Shown: positions 35,040 through 43,164 of the stretch, in pieces
Numbering within the stretch: the stretch's first letter is position 1
How the letters are laid out: every line of letters begins with the position of its first letter
Translations under genes and position numbers: made by a program
The notes under the pieces: generated by a model
Database searches by the model: none
Told to the model about the DNA's origin: nothing
The model's input: only the letters and a program-made list of their open reading frames with translations
Assembly (NCBI RefSeq): GCF_030285625.1
Contig: NZ_CP127294.1
Span: 1,746,001 to 1,810,000 of the forward strand
Origin: Amycolatopsis sp. 2-15
GTDB taxonomy: Bacteria > Actinomycetota > Actinomycetes > Mycobacteriales > Pseudonocardiaceae
Length of the DNA stretch: 64,000 nt
Reading direction: 5' to 3'

Positions 35040-35436
35040 TCACGCGGTCCGCGGCGCTTTCGGCGGTTTCGTGTTCCCAGATGCGGACGGAGAGCCAGCC
35101 GGCGTCGTGGAGGCGGCTGTCGGTGTCGGCGTCGCGGCGGCGGTTGGTTTCGATTTTCGTGCGCCAGAAGTCGGCGTTGTTCTTGGGCCACGTGGCATGG
35201 TCGGGGCAGCCGTGCCAGAAGCAGCCGTCCACGAAGACCGCGACGCGGGCGGGGCCGAACACCAGGTCGGCTTCACGGCGAACGCCGGTGATCGGACGGC
35301 GGTGTACGCGGTAGCGGTAGCCGGCGGCATGAAGGATCTTGCGCAAGGCGATTTCGATCCCGGTGTCGCGGGACTTCTGCTTGCTCATGCGGGCGCGCAC
35401 CGCGGAGGTGGTGTTCAGACTCTCCACGGCGGCCAT
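35005..35436 (-). CDS. vsr: Very short patch repair endonuclease Vsr, 143 aa
   Basis: Nicks DNA at T:G mismatches left by deamination of 5-methylcytosine, normally paired with a cytosine methyltransferase as here. The family pattern is complete: ARMSKQKSRDTGIEIALRKI, then the Asp/Glu site READLVFGPARVAVFVDGCF and WHGCPDHATWPKNNADFW with the zinc/aromatic residues, then the Arg-rich RRRDADTDSRLHDAGW. Length is normal. Convergent and overlapping with the methyltransferase 3' end. In this context it may also serve as a second nuclease of the defence locus. Confidence 0.95.
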   Translation of the reverse strand: MAAVESLNTTSAVRARMSKQKSRDTGIEIALRKILHAAGYRYRVHRRPITGVRREADLVFGPARVAVFVDGCFWHGCPDHATWPKNNADFWRTKIETNRRRDADTDSRLHDAGWLSVRIWEHETAESAADRVITTVRDRRSKP

Positions 35437-35463
35437 TGTGGCACCGGCCGGCTCGCGCGTACG

Positions 35464-35928
35464 TCAGCCCTCGACGATCCGCCCCTCGATCACCGGATGG
35501 GTGGTCGGCCGAGGATCCTCCGCCACAACTTCGCTGTCCACCACCATCACCGGACCCCGGCGCTGGTTGGCGAACCGAACCGCGCGCTTCTCAGCCCGAC
35601 GCAGCCACCACCGGCGCACGAGCGCCCGCGACGGCGGCAGCAGCACGAACAGCCCCAGCAGGTCGCTCACAAACCCAGGCACCATGATCAGGATGCCGCC
35701 CACCGCGATGAGCATGCCGTCGGTCAGTTCTTTGTCGGCGGGGCGGCCGGATTGGGCCTTGGTGACGAAGGCGCGCATGGCCTTGCCGCCCTCGCGGCGG
35801 GCGAGCCAGGAGCCCACGAAGGCGCCCGCGATGAGCAGCGCGATCGTGCCGAGGACGCCCACCAGGGAGCCGACGGCCCAGATCGCGGCGACCTCGGCGA
35901 TGACGTAGAGCAGGAACGCGACAGCCAT
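35464..35928 (-). CDS. FxsA-family membrane protein, 154 aa
   Basis: Small membrane protein with helices VAFLLYVIAEVAAIWAVG, LVGVLGTIALLIAGAFVG and ILIMVPGFVSDLLGLFVLLP, the last containing the FxsA signature PGFVSDLLG. The E. coli protein relieves F-plasmid exclusion of phage T7; the cellular role is unknown. It marks the right border of the defence island, 27 bp from vsr. Confidence 0.9.
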   Translation of the reverse strand: MAVAFLLYVIAEVAAIWAVGSLVGVLGTIALLIAGAFVGSWLARREGGKAMRAFVTKAQSGRPADKELTDGMLIAVGGILIMVPGFVSDLLGLFVLLPPSRALVRRWWLRRAEKRAVRFANQRRGPVMVVDSEVVAEDPRPTTHPVIEGRIVEG

Positions 35929-35977
35929 ACCCTCTCAACGAACGAGCTGTCCGATTTTCTCCCGGTCCGCGAGACGG

Positions 35978-36478
35978 CTAGGCCGAAGCCAGGAAAGCCG
36001 CGACGTCCGCGCGAGTACTCAACAGGTGGTGGCGGGCCTGCGGAGCGTCCGCGGCCATCGACGCCAAGAGGCGGCTGCGGTGGGTACGCGGCCAGTTCCA
36101 GATCCACCTGACAAACGCGCCGTCGAGCTTCGAGACGCAGCCGGGGGCCTGGGTGTCGCGGCCGCGTTCGCGCAGATGGCGCAGCAGGACGCGGCGCAGG
36201 CTGGTCGTGCGGGGAACGTCGAGGAACACGACGGTGTCGGCCAGCGGCAGGCGCAGGTCGAAGCTGGAGCTGTAGTTGCCCTCGATAATCCAGCCGTCCG
36301 TGGCGACGGCGGCGGCCTGCGCGGCGCGGAACTCCTCGGGCGGCGCCGGCACCCAGCCGGGGCGCCAGTACAGCTGGTCGAGGTGGGTGACGGGCACGTC
36401 CAGCACCGCGCCGAGGCGCCGGGCGAGGGTGGATTTGCCGCTGCCGGAGGGGCCGAGGACGAGGACGCGCCGCTTCAC
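35978..36478 (-). CDS. P-loop kinase-like protein (topology-modulation/adenylate-kinase type), 166 aa
   Basis: Starts at GTG 36478 ([20 protein letters not shown]). It shows the FlaR/topology-modulation pattern: VTHLDQLYWRPGWVPAP, then GWIIEGNYSSSFDLRLPLAD and VFLDVPRTTSLRRVLLRHL. Such proteins are annotated as adenylate-kinase-like; the substrate is not known. It begins ten bases after the stop of the module B permease and may be the tail of that operon. Confidence 0.85.
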   Translation of the reverse strand: MKRRVLVLGPSGSGKSTLARRLGAVLDVPVTHLDQLYWRPGWVPAPPEEFRAAQAAAVATDGWIIEGNYSSSFDLRLPLADTVVFLDVPRTTSLRRVLLRHLRERGRDTQAPGCVSKLDGAFVRWIWNWPRTHRSRLLASMAADAPQARHHLLSTRADVAAFLASA

Positions 36479-36488
36479 CGCGTGAATC

Positions 36489-38048
36489 CTAAGGCAGCAG
36501 CCCGCAGAGCAGCAGCCCAATTATCAGCAGGTCAGGGCCACGGGCGAGCTGTCGCAGCAAACCGGTGGGAATGAGGACGCCCTCGTAGAGCACCAGCCCC
36601 ATCGACGAGAACTCGAGCGGACCGCGCGTGACGGTCCGCACCACGGAGTACGCGGCCACCACCACGGCGGCCAGCGAGCCGAGTGTCACCGGGACGCCGA
36701 GCAGCGTCACCGCGGCCGTCCAGCAGGCCGCCAGCGCGACCAGCACCGAAGCCATCACCAGCCGCAGGCGCGGCTCCGACGCGTCGAGCCAGCGGCGCAG
36801 GCCCGGCACGCGGTGCAGCTGCGCGATCGGCGCGGCGAACGGCAGCAACGCCAGGTAGGAGCCGAGCCCGAGCAGCCAAACCGACGTCACGCCCGGGAAC
36901 GTCGTGTGGGTCGCGGTCACGGCGAGTGCCAGGAGCACCGGCAGGCCCAGCGCGTGGCGGCGCGCGAGAGTCCCCGTCACGACGTATCGCGTGAGGATGA
37001 AGCGACCGTCTAACGCGCGGCGCCAGCGGACGGGGCGGCCGGCGGGCAGCAGGGCCCACACGTCGAGGAACGCCGTCGACGTGCGGCGCACCAGGCGTTC
37101 GCGGAAGTGGCGCACGAGGGTGTCGCGCCTCGGGGAAAGGGGTGGTGACCAGGCCAGCAGGAAGGCGGCGGCCGCGGCCACCGCCGCGAATATCCACAGT
37201 GGAGTGTCAGGGAAAACGCCCAGGACGGCCGGCGCGAGCGGCAGCACGGCCTCGCCGCACAAGGGCCGGCGGCGGGCCGTCACCAGAGCCAGCGCCGCCA
37301 CGGCGACGGACAGCGCGAGCGGTCCCACCACGTCCGGCGGAAAGCCGATGAGCACCCCGGCGACGACGAAGAAGTACGCGACCGTCGCGAACCGCGTGGC
37401 CCAGCCGGCCAGTAGCCGTCGGCGCAGTACGCGCTCGCGGTGGCTGTCGGAGTCGGTGACCGTGGCGAATCGTGTGGCCCAGCCTGCGAGCAGTCGTCGG
37501 TGCAGCGGGCCCTCGCGGCGGCCGTCGGAGTCGGTGACCGTCGCGAACCGCGTGGCCCGGCGGGCCAGTAGCCGTCGGTGCAGCGCGTTCTCGCGGCGGT
37601 AGTCGAGGTCCGCGGTCGTCGCGAATCGCGTGGCCCAACCCGCCAGCAGCCGCCGGCGCAGCACGCGTTCGCGGTGGCCGTCCAGGTCCGCAGCCGTCGC
37701 GAACCGCGTGGCCCAGCCCGCCCCCACCCGCCGGCGCAGCTCACGCGAGCGGCCGCCGTCGAAGTCCGCCCAGGTCAGCGACGCCGGGTCGGCCCACACG
37801 TGGCCGCGCCGCAGGGTCGCGCGCCACGCGAGGGCGAGGCCGGCGCACAGGACGGCGACGCTGCCGTGCGGCCCGACCGCCGCGTCGCCGATGAGTTGCG
37901 ACCGCACGAGTGCGGTGTTGTAGAGCGGCGAGCCGAGCAGGCCCAGCGCGATGAACAGGCCGAGCAGGACGTCGGGCCGTTTCAACGAGGCGGCGAGGTT
38001 GCCGCGCCGGACACCAACACGCAGCGGCCGGGAGCCCAACCGTTTCAC
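36489..38048 (-). CDS. ABC transporter permease, module B, with an internal 5x26-residue repeat, 519 aa
   Basis: Multi-spanning permease aligned with the module A permease at 9905. Residues 94-223 consist of five 26-residue repeats of the form ADLDGHRERVLRRRLLAGWA-TRFATT. Only the last runs into the membrane helix AYFFVVAGVLIGF, just as the single equivalent segment does in module A. Without the four extra units the protein would be about 415 aa, matching module A (425). The repeats are basic and lie in a predicted cytoplasmic loop. The start is GTG 38048, 40 bp after the ATPase gene. Substrate unknown. Confidence 0.82.
   Translation of the reverse strand: MKRLGSRPLRVGVRRGNLAASLKRPDVLLGLFIALGLLGSPLYNTALVRSQLIGDAAVGPHGSVAVLCAGLALAWRATLRRGHVWADPASLTWADFDGGRSRELRRRVGAGWATRFATAADLDGHRERVLRRRLLAGWATRFATTADLDYRRENALHRRLLARRATRFATVTDSDGRREGPLHRRLLAGWATRFATVTDSDSHRERVLRRRLLAGWATRFATVAYFFVVAGVLIGFPPDVVGPLALSVAVAALALVTARRRPLCGEAVLPLAPAVLGVFPDTPLWIFAAVAAAAAFLLAWSPPLSPRRDTLVRHFRERLVRRTSTAFLDVWALLPAGRPVRWRRALDGRFILTRYVVTGTLARRHALGLPVLLALAVTATHTTFPGVTSVWLLGLGSYLALLPFAAPIAQLHRVPGLRRWLDASEPRLRLVMASVLVALAACWTAAVTLLGVPVTLGSLAAVVVAAYSVVRTVTRGPLEFSSMGLVLYEGVLIPTGLLRQLARGPDLLIIGLLLCGLLP
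37381..37770 (-). repeat. Five in-frame 78-bp tandem repeats inside the permease gene
   Basis: Units at 37381, 37459, 37537, 37615 and 37693, each exactly 78 bp, with the conserved core CGCGTGGCCCAGC near the start of each plus-strand unit. The copies differ from one another at many positions, so they are not a simple assembly duplicate. The reading frame is kept throughout. Confidence 0.92.
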
Positions 38049-38088
38049 TGGGCCACGCCGGTCACCAGCGCGAGGACCCCCGACCTCT

Positions 38089-38688
38089 TCACAGCTCGAC
38101 CACGTAATCAGCCACAGCCTCGACCAACGCCGCGTCGTGGCTCGCCACCACCACGGCCGCGCCGGACGACAAGCTCGTCGACACCAGGTCGGCCAGCCCG
38201 GCGCGCCCCGTCGAGTCCAGCGCACGCTCCGGTTCGTCCAGCAGCAGCACCGAATGCGGCCGCGCGACCGCCGCGTGCAACAGCAGCCGCCGGCGCTGGC
38301 CCGCGGAAAGGTCGCCGGCGGGCACGTCCGCGCGCGAGGCCAGCGAGGGCGGCACCGCGCACGGCCCGCCGAACGAACGGCCCACCAGGTCCAGGTGCTG
38401 CCGCGAGGTCAGCTCGTCGAACAACGCCGAGTCGTCCAGCACCGCCGAGACGCGCCGCCGGAACGGGGCCGACCGTTCGTCCGGCGCGCGCCCGCAGACG
38501 GAGACGGTGCCGGACGTCGGCGCCTGCGCACCGTAGAGGCAGCGCAGCAGCGTCGACTTGCCGGAACCGTTCGCGCCCGTCACGACCAGGCACTCGCCGG
38601 CGTCGACGGCCAGGTCCAGCTGCTCGAAAAACACCGCCGGACCCGCCGTGACGCCGAGCCCCCTCGTCTGAACCAGCATGCCCGTCAC
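38089..38688 (-). CDS. ABC transporter ATP-binding protein, module B, 199 aa
   Basis: Walker A GANGSGKST, signature DLSAGQRRRLLLH and Walker B VLLLDEPERALDSTG. It is closely similar to the module A ATPase at 8854, including APDERSAPFRRRVS (module A: KPDERSVAFRRKVS). The GTG at 38688 overlaps the exporter stop as GTGA; ATG 38679 is an alternative. It sits in an operon TetR > exporter > ATPase > permease. Confidence 0.88.
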   Translation of the reverse strand: MTGMLVQTRGLGVTAGPAVFFEQLDLAVDAGECLVVTGANGSGKSTLLRCLYGAQAPTSGTVSVCGRAPDERSAPFRRRVSAVLDDSALFDELTSRQHLDLVGRSFGGPCAVPPSLASRADVPAGDLSAGQRRRLLLHAAVARPHSVLLLDEPERALDSTGRAGLADLVSTSLSSGAAVVVASHDAALVEAVADYVVEL

Positions 38689-40634
38689 ACTAGATAGGCC
38701 TGCGCCTGCAAGGTGAACAGTTCCGCGTATCCGGCCTCGGCCGCCATCAGCTCCTCGTGCGTGCCGTATTCCGCGACCTTGCCGTGGTCCAGCAACAAAA
38801 TCCGCTCGGCCTGCCGAACCGTCGAGAACCGGTGCGAGATGTACAGCGTGGTCCGGCCGGCGGCCAGGGAGCGCAGGCGAGTGAACAGGTCGTGTTCGGC
38901 CTGGGCGTCGAGGGCCGACGTCGGTTCGTCGAGGATCAGTATCGGGGCCTCACGCTGGAACGCGCGAGCGAGGGCGATCTTCTGCCACTCGCCGCCGGAC
39001 AGCGAGACGCCCTGGTCGAACCAGCGGCCCAACGGCGAGTCGTAACCTGACGGCAGGCGTTCGATGCGTTCGTCGGCGCCGGCGCGGCGGGCGGAGTCCT
39101 CGATGTGGGGACGGTCCACCAGCCGGTGGAGGTCGCCCAGGCCGATGTTCTCCGCGGCCGTTCCCTGATACGTCACGTAGTCCTGGAACATCGCGCTGAT
39201 CTGGGTGCGCAGCTCGTCCGGATCGTACGAGCGGATGTCCACGCCGTCGAGCAGGATGCGGCCGCCGGTGGGGTCGTACAACCGGCACAACAGCTTGAAC
39301 AGCGTCGACTTGCCCGCGCCGTTGCGGCCGACCACCGCCACCGTCTCGCCCGGGCGGATCTCGAACGATACCCCGTCCAGCGCAGGTTCCTCGGCGCCCG
39401 GGTAGGTGAAGCTCACCGACTCGAACCGGATGTGTCCCTCCACAGTGGACGGAATCGGGAGCGGCGTGGCCGGCGCGACGATCTCGGGCGAAGTGTCCAG
39501 GAACCGGTACAACGTGTCCAGGTACAGATTGTTCTCGTACATCCCCGAAAACGCCGTGAACAGCCCCGAAACCGAAGCCTGCACCGACGTCGCCGCCGCC
39601 GTGTACAGCGCCAGGTCACCCAGCGTCAGACGTCCGCCGACGGCCTCCAACGCGATGTACAACGCGATCGCCGAGCCGGCCAGCGTCGACAGCAGTCCCC
39701 ACGACGTCGAGCTCACGTTGCGGCGAACCGTCAGCCGCCGCTGGCGTTCATACGACACCACGCCGAGCTGCCGGAACCGCTCCACGAAGTACGGCCCGAG
39801 GCCGAACAGCTTGGTCTCCTTCGCGTACGTATCCGTCGTGACCAGCGAAGACAGGTAATCCATGCGCCGCTTGATCGGCGACATCATGAACGTCAGCCAG
39901 AACGCGCGCGACCCGTACTTCGACTGCGAGATGAACGCCGGGATCGGCGCGAGCAGCGCCACCAGCGCCAGCAGCGGGCTGATCGACACCAGCAGCGCGA
40001 TCATGCTCGAGAACGTGATCGCCGTGCGCACCAGGCCCAGCGCTGACGTCATCATCGACAACGGCCGCGCTGGCGCTTCCTGTGCGGCCTGGCGCAGCAT
40101 GTCGTACGACGTGGAGCCCTCGAAGTACGCCAGCTGCAGCTTGCTCGCGTGGTCCATGACCTGGTGGCGAATCGTCAGCGTCATCCGCTCCTGCAGGAGC
40201 GTCTGCGCGATCGACGTGATCGCGCTGCTGATCGCGGTGGCGGCCAGCACGGCGAACTGGAACAGCGTGATCCGCACGATGTCGCCGAGCGAGCCCTTGT
40301 GCTGGATGGCGGCGACCACGGCGTCCAGGAGCAGCTTCGCGATGTACGCCGTGGCCGTCGGCAGGAGGCCGGACACCAGCGTGACCAACGCCAGCAGGAT
40401 CGTGAGCGTCGGGCTGGCCTGCCACGTCAGCCGCGCGACCTTCGGCAGGCCGCGGACGGTGCCGGACACCGACGTCCTCATCCGGTTGAACCGCGACTTC
40501 AGGTCCTTCGGCTGGTCCGGCTGCGGGGGTTCCGGGATGTCGACCGGTCCAGTCAAGCCGCTGTCCGGCACCGTCGACGCCATGCGCCGCCGGCCGCCGG
40601 GCCGCCCGCCCGGCATGAATCCGCCTGGGATCAC
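38685..40634 (-). CDS. ABC exporter, fused membrane and ATPase domains, 649 aa
   Basis: Residues 60-350 form a six-helix type IV exporter domain; 400-649 form the ATPase with Walker A GRNGAGKST, Q loop MFQDYVTYQG, signature SLSGGEWQK, Walker [13 protein letters not shown] and the switch His (YISHRFSTV). A proline-rich 60-residue N-terminal tail precedes the first helix. The GTG start overlaps the TetR stop (GTGA), so expression is coupled to its probable repressor. Likely exports a drug or lipid; may form a homodimer. Confidence 0.93.
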   Translation of the reverse strand: MIPGGFMPGGRPGGRRRMASTVPDSGLTGPVDIPEPPQPDQPKDLKSRFNRMRTSVSGTVRGLPKVARLTWQASPTLTILLALVTLVSGLLPTATAYIAKLLLDAVVAAIQHKGSLGDIVRITLFQFAVLAATAISSAITSIAQTLLQERMTLTIRHQVMDHASKLQLAYFEGSTSYDMLRQAAQEAPARPLSMMTSALGLVRTAITFSSMIALLVSISPLLALVALLAPIPAFISQSKYGSRAFWLTFMMSPIKRRMDYLSSLVTTDTYAKETKLFGLGPYFVERFRQLGVVSYERQRRLTVRRNVSSTSWGLLSTLAGSAIALYIALEAVGGRLTLGDLALYTAAATSVQASVSGLFTAFSGMYENNLYLDTLYRFLDTSPEIVAPATPLPIPSTVEGHIRFESVSFTYPGAEEPALDGVSFEIRPGETVAVVGRNGAGKSTLFKLLCRLYDPTGGRILLDGVDIRSYDPDELRTQISAMFQDYVTYQGTAAENIGLGDLHRLVDRPHIEDSARRAGADERIERLPSGYDSPLGRWFDQGVSLSGGEWQKIALARAFQREAPILILDEPTSALDAQAEHDLFTRLRSLAAGRTTLYISHRFSTVRQAERILLLDHGKVAEYGTHEELMAAEAGYAELFTLQAQAYLV

Positions 40635-41224
40635 GCGGACACCGCGCCGTGGAGGAAGACGTCGATCAGCTCGGTGGTCTTCGGCGCATCGGGCAGCGCC
40701 CGGCCGTGCGTGAACAGCATGCTCACGAACAGAGTGGCGGCCTTGTCCACGGGCAGCCGCAGCCGGTCGGCGTCCGGGACGAACAGCTCACGAACAGCGC
40801 GGTGCATCGCCTCGAACGACTCGCGCCGGCTGTCGCCGGTCACCGACTTGCGGTTGCGTACCTCCTCCGGGCGCGTCCGGCCGGCCCGGGCGGCGCCCAT
40901 CACGGCACCCAGCCGCTGCAGGTGCGCGGTCAGCGCTTCGACGGCTTCCACCAGCCGTTTCTCCAACGGCAGCTCGCTCGGGATCTCCCCGATCATCTCC
41001 AACGCCTCCCCCGGGTCGAGCGCGGCTTCCACACACGCGTCGAACAGCTCGTCCTTGTCGGTGAACACGCGGAAGATGGTGCCCTCGCCGATGCCGGCCG
41101 CGCGGGCGATCTGCGCGGTGGTGACCCCGCGGCCGTGTTCCACGACCAGCGGGAGCACCGCGCGCACGATCATCCGGCGGCGGTCGTCGGGCGCCATCCC
41201 CGGCGCACGTTTCCTCGTCTCCAT
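40631..41224 (-). CDS. TetR-family regulator of the ABC operon, 197 aa
   Basis: HTH at about residues 12-55 (DRRRMIVRAVLPLVVEHG, TTAQIARAAGIGEGTIFRVF, then TDKDELFDACV). The start is ATG 41224 (METRKRAPGM). It is the first gene of the operon with the exporter, ATPase and permease. A nearly perfect palindrome directly upstream is its likely own operator, so it should repress the whole unit until a transported compound binds. Confidence 0.92.
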   Translation of the reverse strand: METRKRAPGMAPDDRRRMIVRAVLPLVVEHGRGVTTAQIARAAGIGEGTIFRVFTDKDELFDACVEAALDPGEALEMIGEIPSELPLEKRLVEAVEALTAHLQRLGAVMGAARAGRTRPEEVRNRKSVTGDSRRESFEAMHRAVRELFVPDADRLRLPVDKAATLFVSMLFTHGRALPDAPKTTELIDVFLHGAVSA

Positions 41225-41236
41225 GCCGACCAAGGT

Positions 41237-41258
41237 ACGGAGTGAGTGCTCACTCCGT
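41237..41258. promoter_or_regulatory. TetR operator of the ABC operon
   Basis: Arms ACGGAGTGAG and CTCACTCCGT around a 2-base centre, 13 bases upstream of the TetR start codon, in the gap shared with the divergent GAF gene. Confidence 0.75.
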
Positions 41259-41326
41259 CAACTCGGTAACACGATGCGACGTGCCGTCGACTTAGGGAGG
41301 CACATCCACCGACCCGAGGAGTGCCG

Positions 41327-41995
41327 GTGCGCGGCAAGCCGTTCGACGAGCCCACCGCGGGACGCCTGCGCCAGGCGCGCGAGGTCCTGTCCGCCGAGGC
41401 CGAGAAGAGCCACCACGCGCTGTACGCGAAGCTGCGCGAGGTCGTCGGTGGTGTGCTGAGGCTGGACGCGTTCTTCGTCGCCCTCTTCCGCGACGCCGGC
41501 CACGTGCTCTACGCCTACCAGTACGACGGCGCCGAATACGCGCTCCCGGGCGTCCGGCCGGTCAACCCCGAAGGCCCCACGGGCTGGGTGCGTGCCCACA
41601 ACCGTTCCTACGCCTACCGCACGGACGACGGCGCCGTCCTCAACCGCGGCATCCCTTGGGGCGACAAGGAACGCCGCTCGGCCGACGCGCTCGTCGTCCC
41701 GATGCGCCGCACGCACACCGGCGAGGTGATCGGCGTCGTCTCGGCCAAGACCTACACCCCCGACAGCTACGGCGACGCCGAGCTCGCCGCGCCGGAGTGG
41801 CTCGCCGAGGTGGTCGCCCGGATCCTGTCGGCCGAGGACGAGGACCGCGAGCTCCTGGCCCAGCTCGACGACGGGCACCGCCCGGCTGCCGAGCGTGCGC
41901 TCGGGCGGACGGTGTCGGCGCTGGTCGTGGAGCGCGTCGCCAGGTCTCCAAATGCTATCCGCAATACCACAACGATTCTCTCCGCGCGAGGATGA
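41327..41995 (+). CDS. GAF-domain protein, 222 aa
   Basis: A single GAF sensor domain (residues 35-165): RLDAFFVALFRDAGHVLYAY, GPTGWVRAHNRSYAYRTDDG, ADALVVPMRRTHTGEVIGVV. There is no attached output domain, and the last 15 residues (SPNAIRNTTTILSARG) differ in composition from the rest, so the C-terminus may be altered. The start is GTG 41327 behind GAGGAG. Ligand unknown. First gene of a group of small same-strand genes. Confidence 0.75.
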   Translation: MRGKPFDEPTAGRLRQAREVLSAEAEKSHHALYAKLREVVGGVLRLDAFFVALFRDAGHVLYAYQYDGAEYALPGVRPVNPEGPTGWVRAHNRSYAYRTDDGAVLNRGIPWGDKERRSADALVVPMRRTHTGEVIGVVSAKTYTPDSYGDAELAAPEWLAEVVARILSAEDEDRELLAQLDDGHRPAAERALGRTVSALVVERVARSPNAIRNTTTILSARG

Positions 41996-42090
41996 AAAAT
42001 AACCCCACCCCCCATTCATCCCGAGGATGAGCCGCCTCGCTGACGGGCGTAACCGAGGTAGGTGGTGCCGGTGCGCGTGAAAACGGCTCC

Positions 42091-42354
42091 GTGTGGAGTG
42101 TGCTGCTCGAATTTCTCCTCGCTCTCTGGTGGTTTTTCGTCGCGATCGGAATTGCCAAGTTCATCATTGTTCCCCTCGTCAAATGGCTGCTCGTCACCGT
42201 GTTCGAGTCGCTCAAGGGTGCCTCGGGCGCGGGCCGGACGGCGCGCCGGCTGCTCGCCGTGCCGATCACCGGTTTGCTGAGCAGGCAACGCAAAGCGCGT
42301 GGTGGTCACCGGGACAGCCGGCTCGATCTCTTCACCGTGGACCTGGTTTTCTGA
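42091..42354 (+). CDS. Small membrane protein, 87 aa
   Basis: An N-terminal hydrophobic stretch (LLEFLLALWWFFVAIGIAKF) is followed by a second (IVPLVKWLLVTVF) and a basic cytoplasmic tail (GRTARRLLAVPITGLLSRQR). Starts with a GTG. Base composition around it is slightly less GC-rich than average. No family recognised. Confidence 0.55.
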   Translation: MWSVLLEFLLALWWFFVAIGIAKFIIVPLVKWLLVTVFESLKGASGAGRTARRLLAVPITGLLSRQRKARGGHRDSRLDLFTVDLVF

Positions 42355-42369
42355 ACGGAGCGGTGAATC

Positions 42370-42593
42370 TTGGCGGGAGACGAGTTGGTGCCGAGCGGCC
42401 GGAATGTGCCGTTCGAGGTTCAGTACGCGAATGGGAATCTGCCGGCGAGCGGGAGTGCCGATCTCGCGGAGGTCGTGGTCGGCGCGATCGCCCAGGCTCT
42501 CGGGTTCCCGACGGCCGCGCTCGTGCGCTCGGTCACGCCGAGGCACTGGCGGCGGAGCTGACGCAGGAACTCGCCCGGCTGCTCCGAAGCTAG
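42370..42593 (+). pseudogene. Possible frameshifted small gene
   Basis: From TTG 42370 a plausible protein reads AGDELVPSGRNVPFEVQYAN to FPTAALVRS, then meets a stop at 42559-42561. In another frame the sequence continues as GHAEALAAELTQELARLLRS to a stop at 42591-42593, a good amphipathic helix. A single-base change near 42530 would join the two. No known family; low certainty. Confidence 0.35.
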
Positions 42594-42605
42594 AGAGGAA
42601 CTGTG

Positions 42606-42788
42606 ATGACCGAACTGATCAGGAGGACCGGCGCCGAGGTCGAGCGCCGGCCGCTGGAGAAGGCGGTGGAGCTCGCCGCCACGGCGCACCGCAAGGTCGT
42701 GGTCAAGCGCCAGGAGATCCGGGTGGCGCTCAACATCGCCGAGGTGACCGCGGAAGCCGAGATCAGGGCCGACCGGCGGCGGCGATGA
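42606..42788 (+). CDS. Small helical hypothetical protein, 60 aa
   Basis: ATG 42606 lies behind AGAGAGG and the frame reads MTELIRRTGAEVERRPLEKA, then a charged helix (RKVVVKRQEIRVALNIAEVT). No family recognised. Its stop overlaps the next start (ATGA), suggesting a coupled small-gene operon. Confidence 0.5.
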   Translation: MTELIRRTGAEVERRPLEKAVELAATAHRKVVVKRQEIRVALNIAEVTAEAEIRADRRRR

Positions 42789-43006
42789 CCGGCACGGAAG
42801 AGCTGGAGGGGCTCGTGCGCACCGTCGTGGAGGAGCCGGCTGCGGCGCGGCTGCAGCAACTGCTGGCCGAAGGGCTCATCACCGCGTCCGACCGTGACCT
42901 GTTCCTGGTGTCGGCTCGAAAATACCGGGAAGCCGCGTTCGCGCACTACGCCGACCTCGATCCGGCGCTGCGCCACGAGCTGGTGAAGGCGCTGCTCGTC
43001 GACTAG
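42785..43006 (+). CDS. Small helical hypothetical protein, possibly truncated by a stop codon, 73 aa
   Basis: Reads MTGTEELEGLVRTVVEEPAA to HYADLDPALRHELVKALLVD, then TAG. In the same frame beyond the TAG a coding-like helix continues (QRELGRLLDEMAARRRRPTA), so the stop may be a recent nonsense mutation. Start overlaps the upstream stop. Function unknown. Confidence 0.5.
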   Translation: MTGTEELEGLVRTVVEEPAAARLQQLLAEGLITASDRDLFLVSARKYREAAFAHYADLDPALRHELVKALLVD

Positions 43007-43119
43007 CAGCGGGAACTCGGCCGCCTGCTGGACGAAATGGCCGCGCGCCGGCGTCGGCCGACGGCGATCGAAGCGAGGGTGGGGTCCTGCGCGGGCTGTG
43101 GCGCAGGATCCGGTGAAGC

Positions 43120-43151
43120 GGTTGCGGCCCGGAAACCACCGGGCCGCAACC
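43120..43151. terminator. Bidirectional hairpin between the small-gene cluster and bkdC
   Basis: Perfect 13-bp stem GGTTGCGGCCCGG, loop AAACCA, reverse complement; 14 bases beyond the bkdC stop on the minus strand. Confidence 0.78.
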
Positions 43152-43164
43152 GTGCCGGAACGAA

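Noticed and set aside
26448..35436. Defence genes as part of an integrated prophage or transposon
   Set aside because: No integrase, transposase, tRNA-associated repeats or phage structural genes; flanks are ordinary genes with tiny gaps.
36904..37602. Plus-strand open frame with SESVTVANRVAQPASSRR repeats
   Set aside because: It is the antisense of the module B permease repeats; the minus-strand frame aligns with the module A permease.
36489..38048. Repeats in the permease as an assembly artefact
   Set aside because: The five copies differ at many positions and keep frame; collapsed or duplicated assembly would give near-identical copies.
41237..41258. Terminator at the palindrome before the TetR gene
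   Set aside because: Short stem without T tract and located in a divergent promoter gap, so an operator is more likely.
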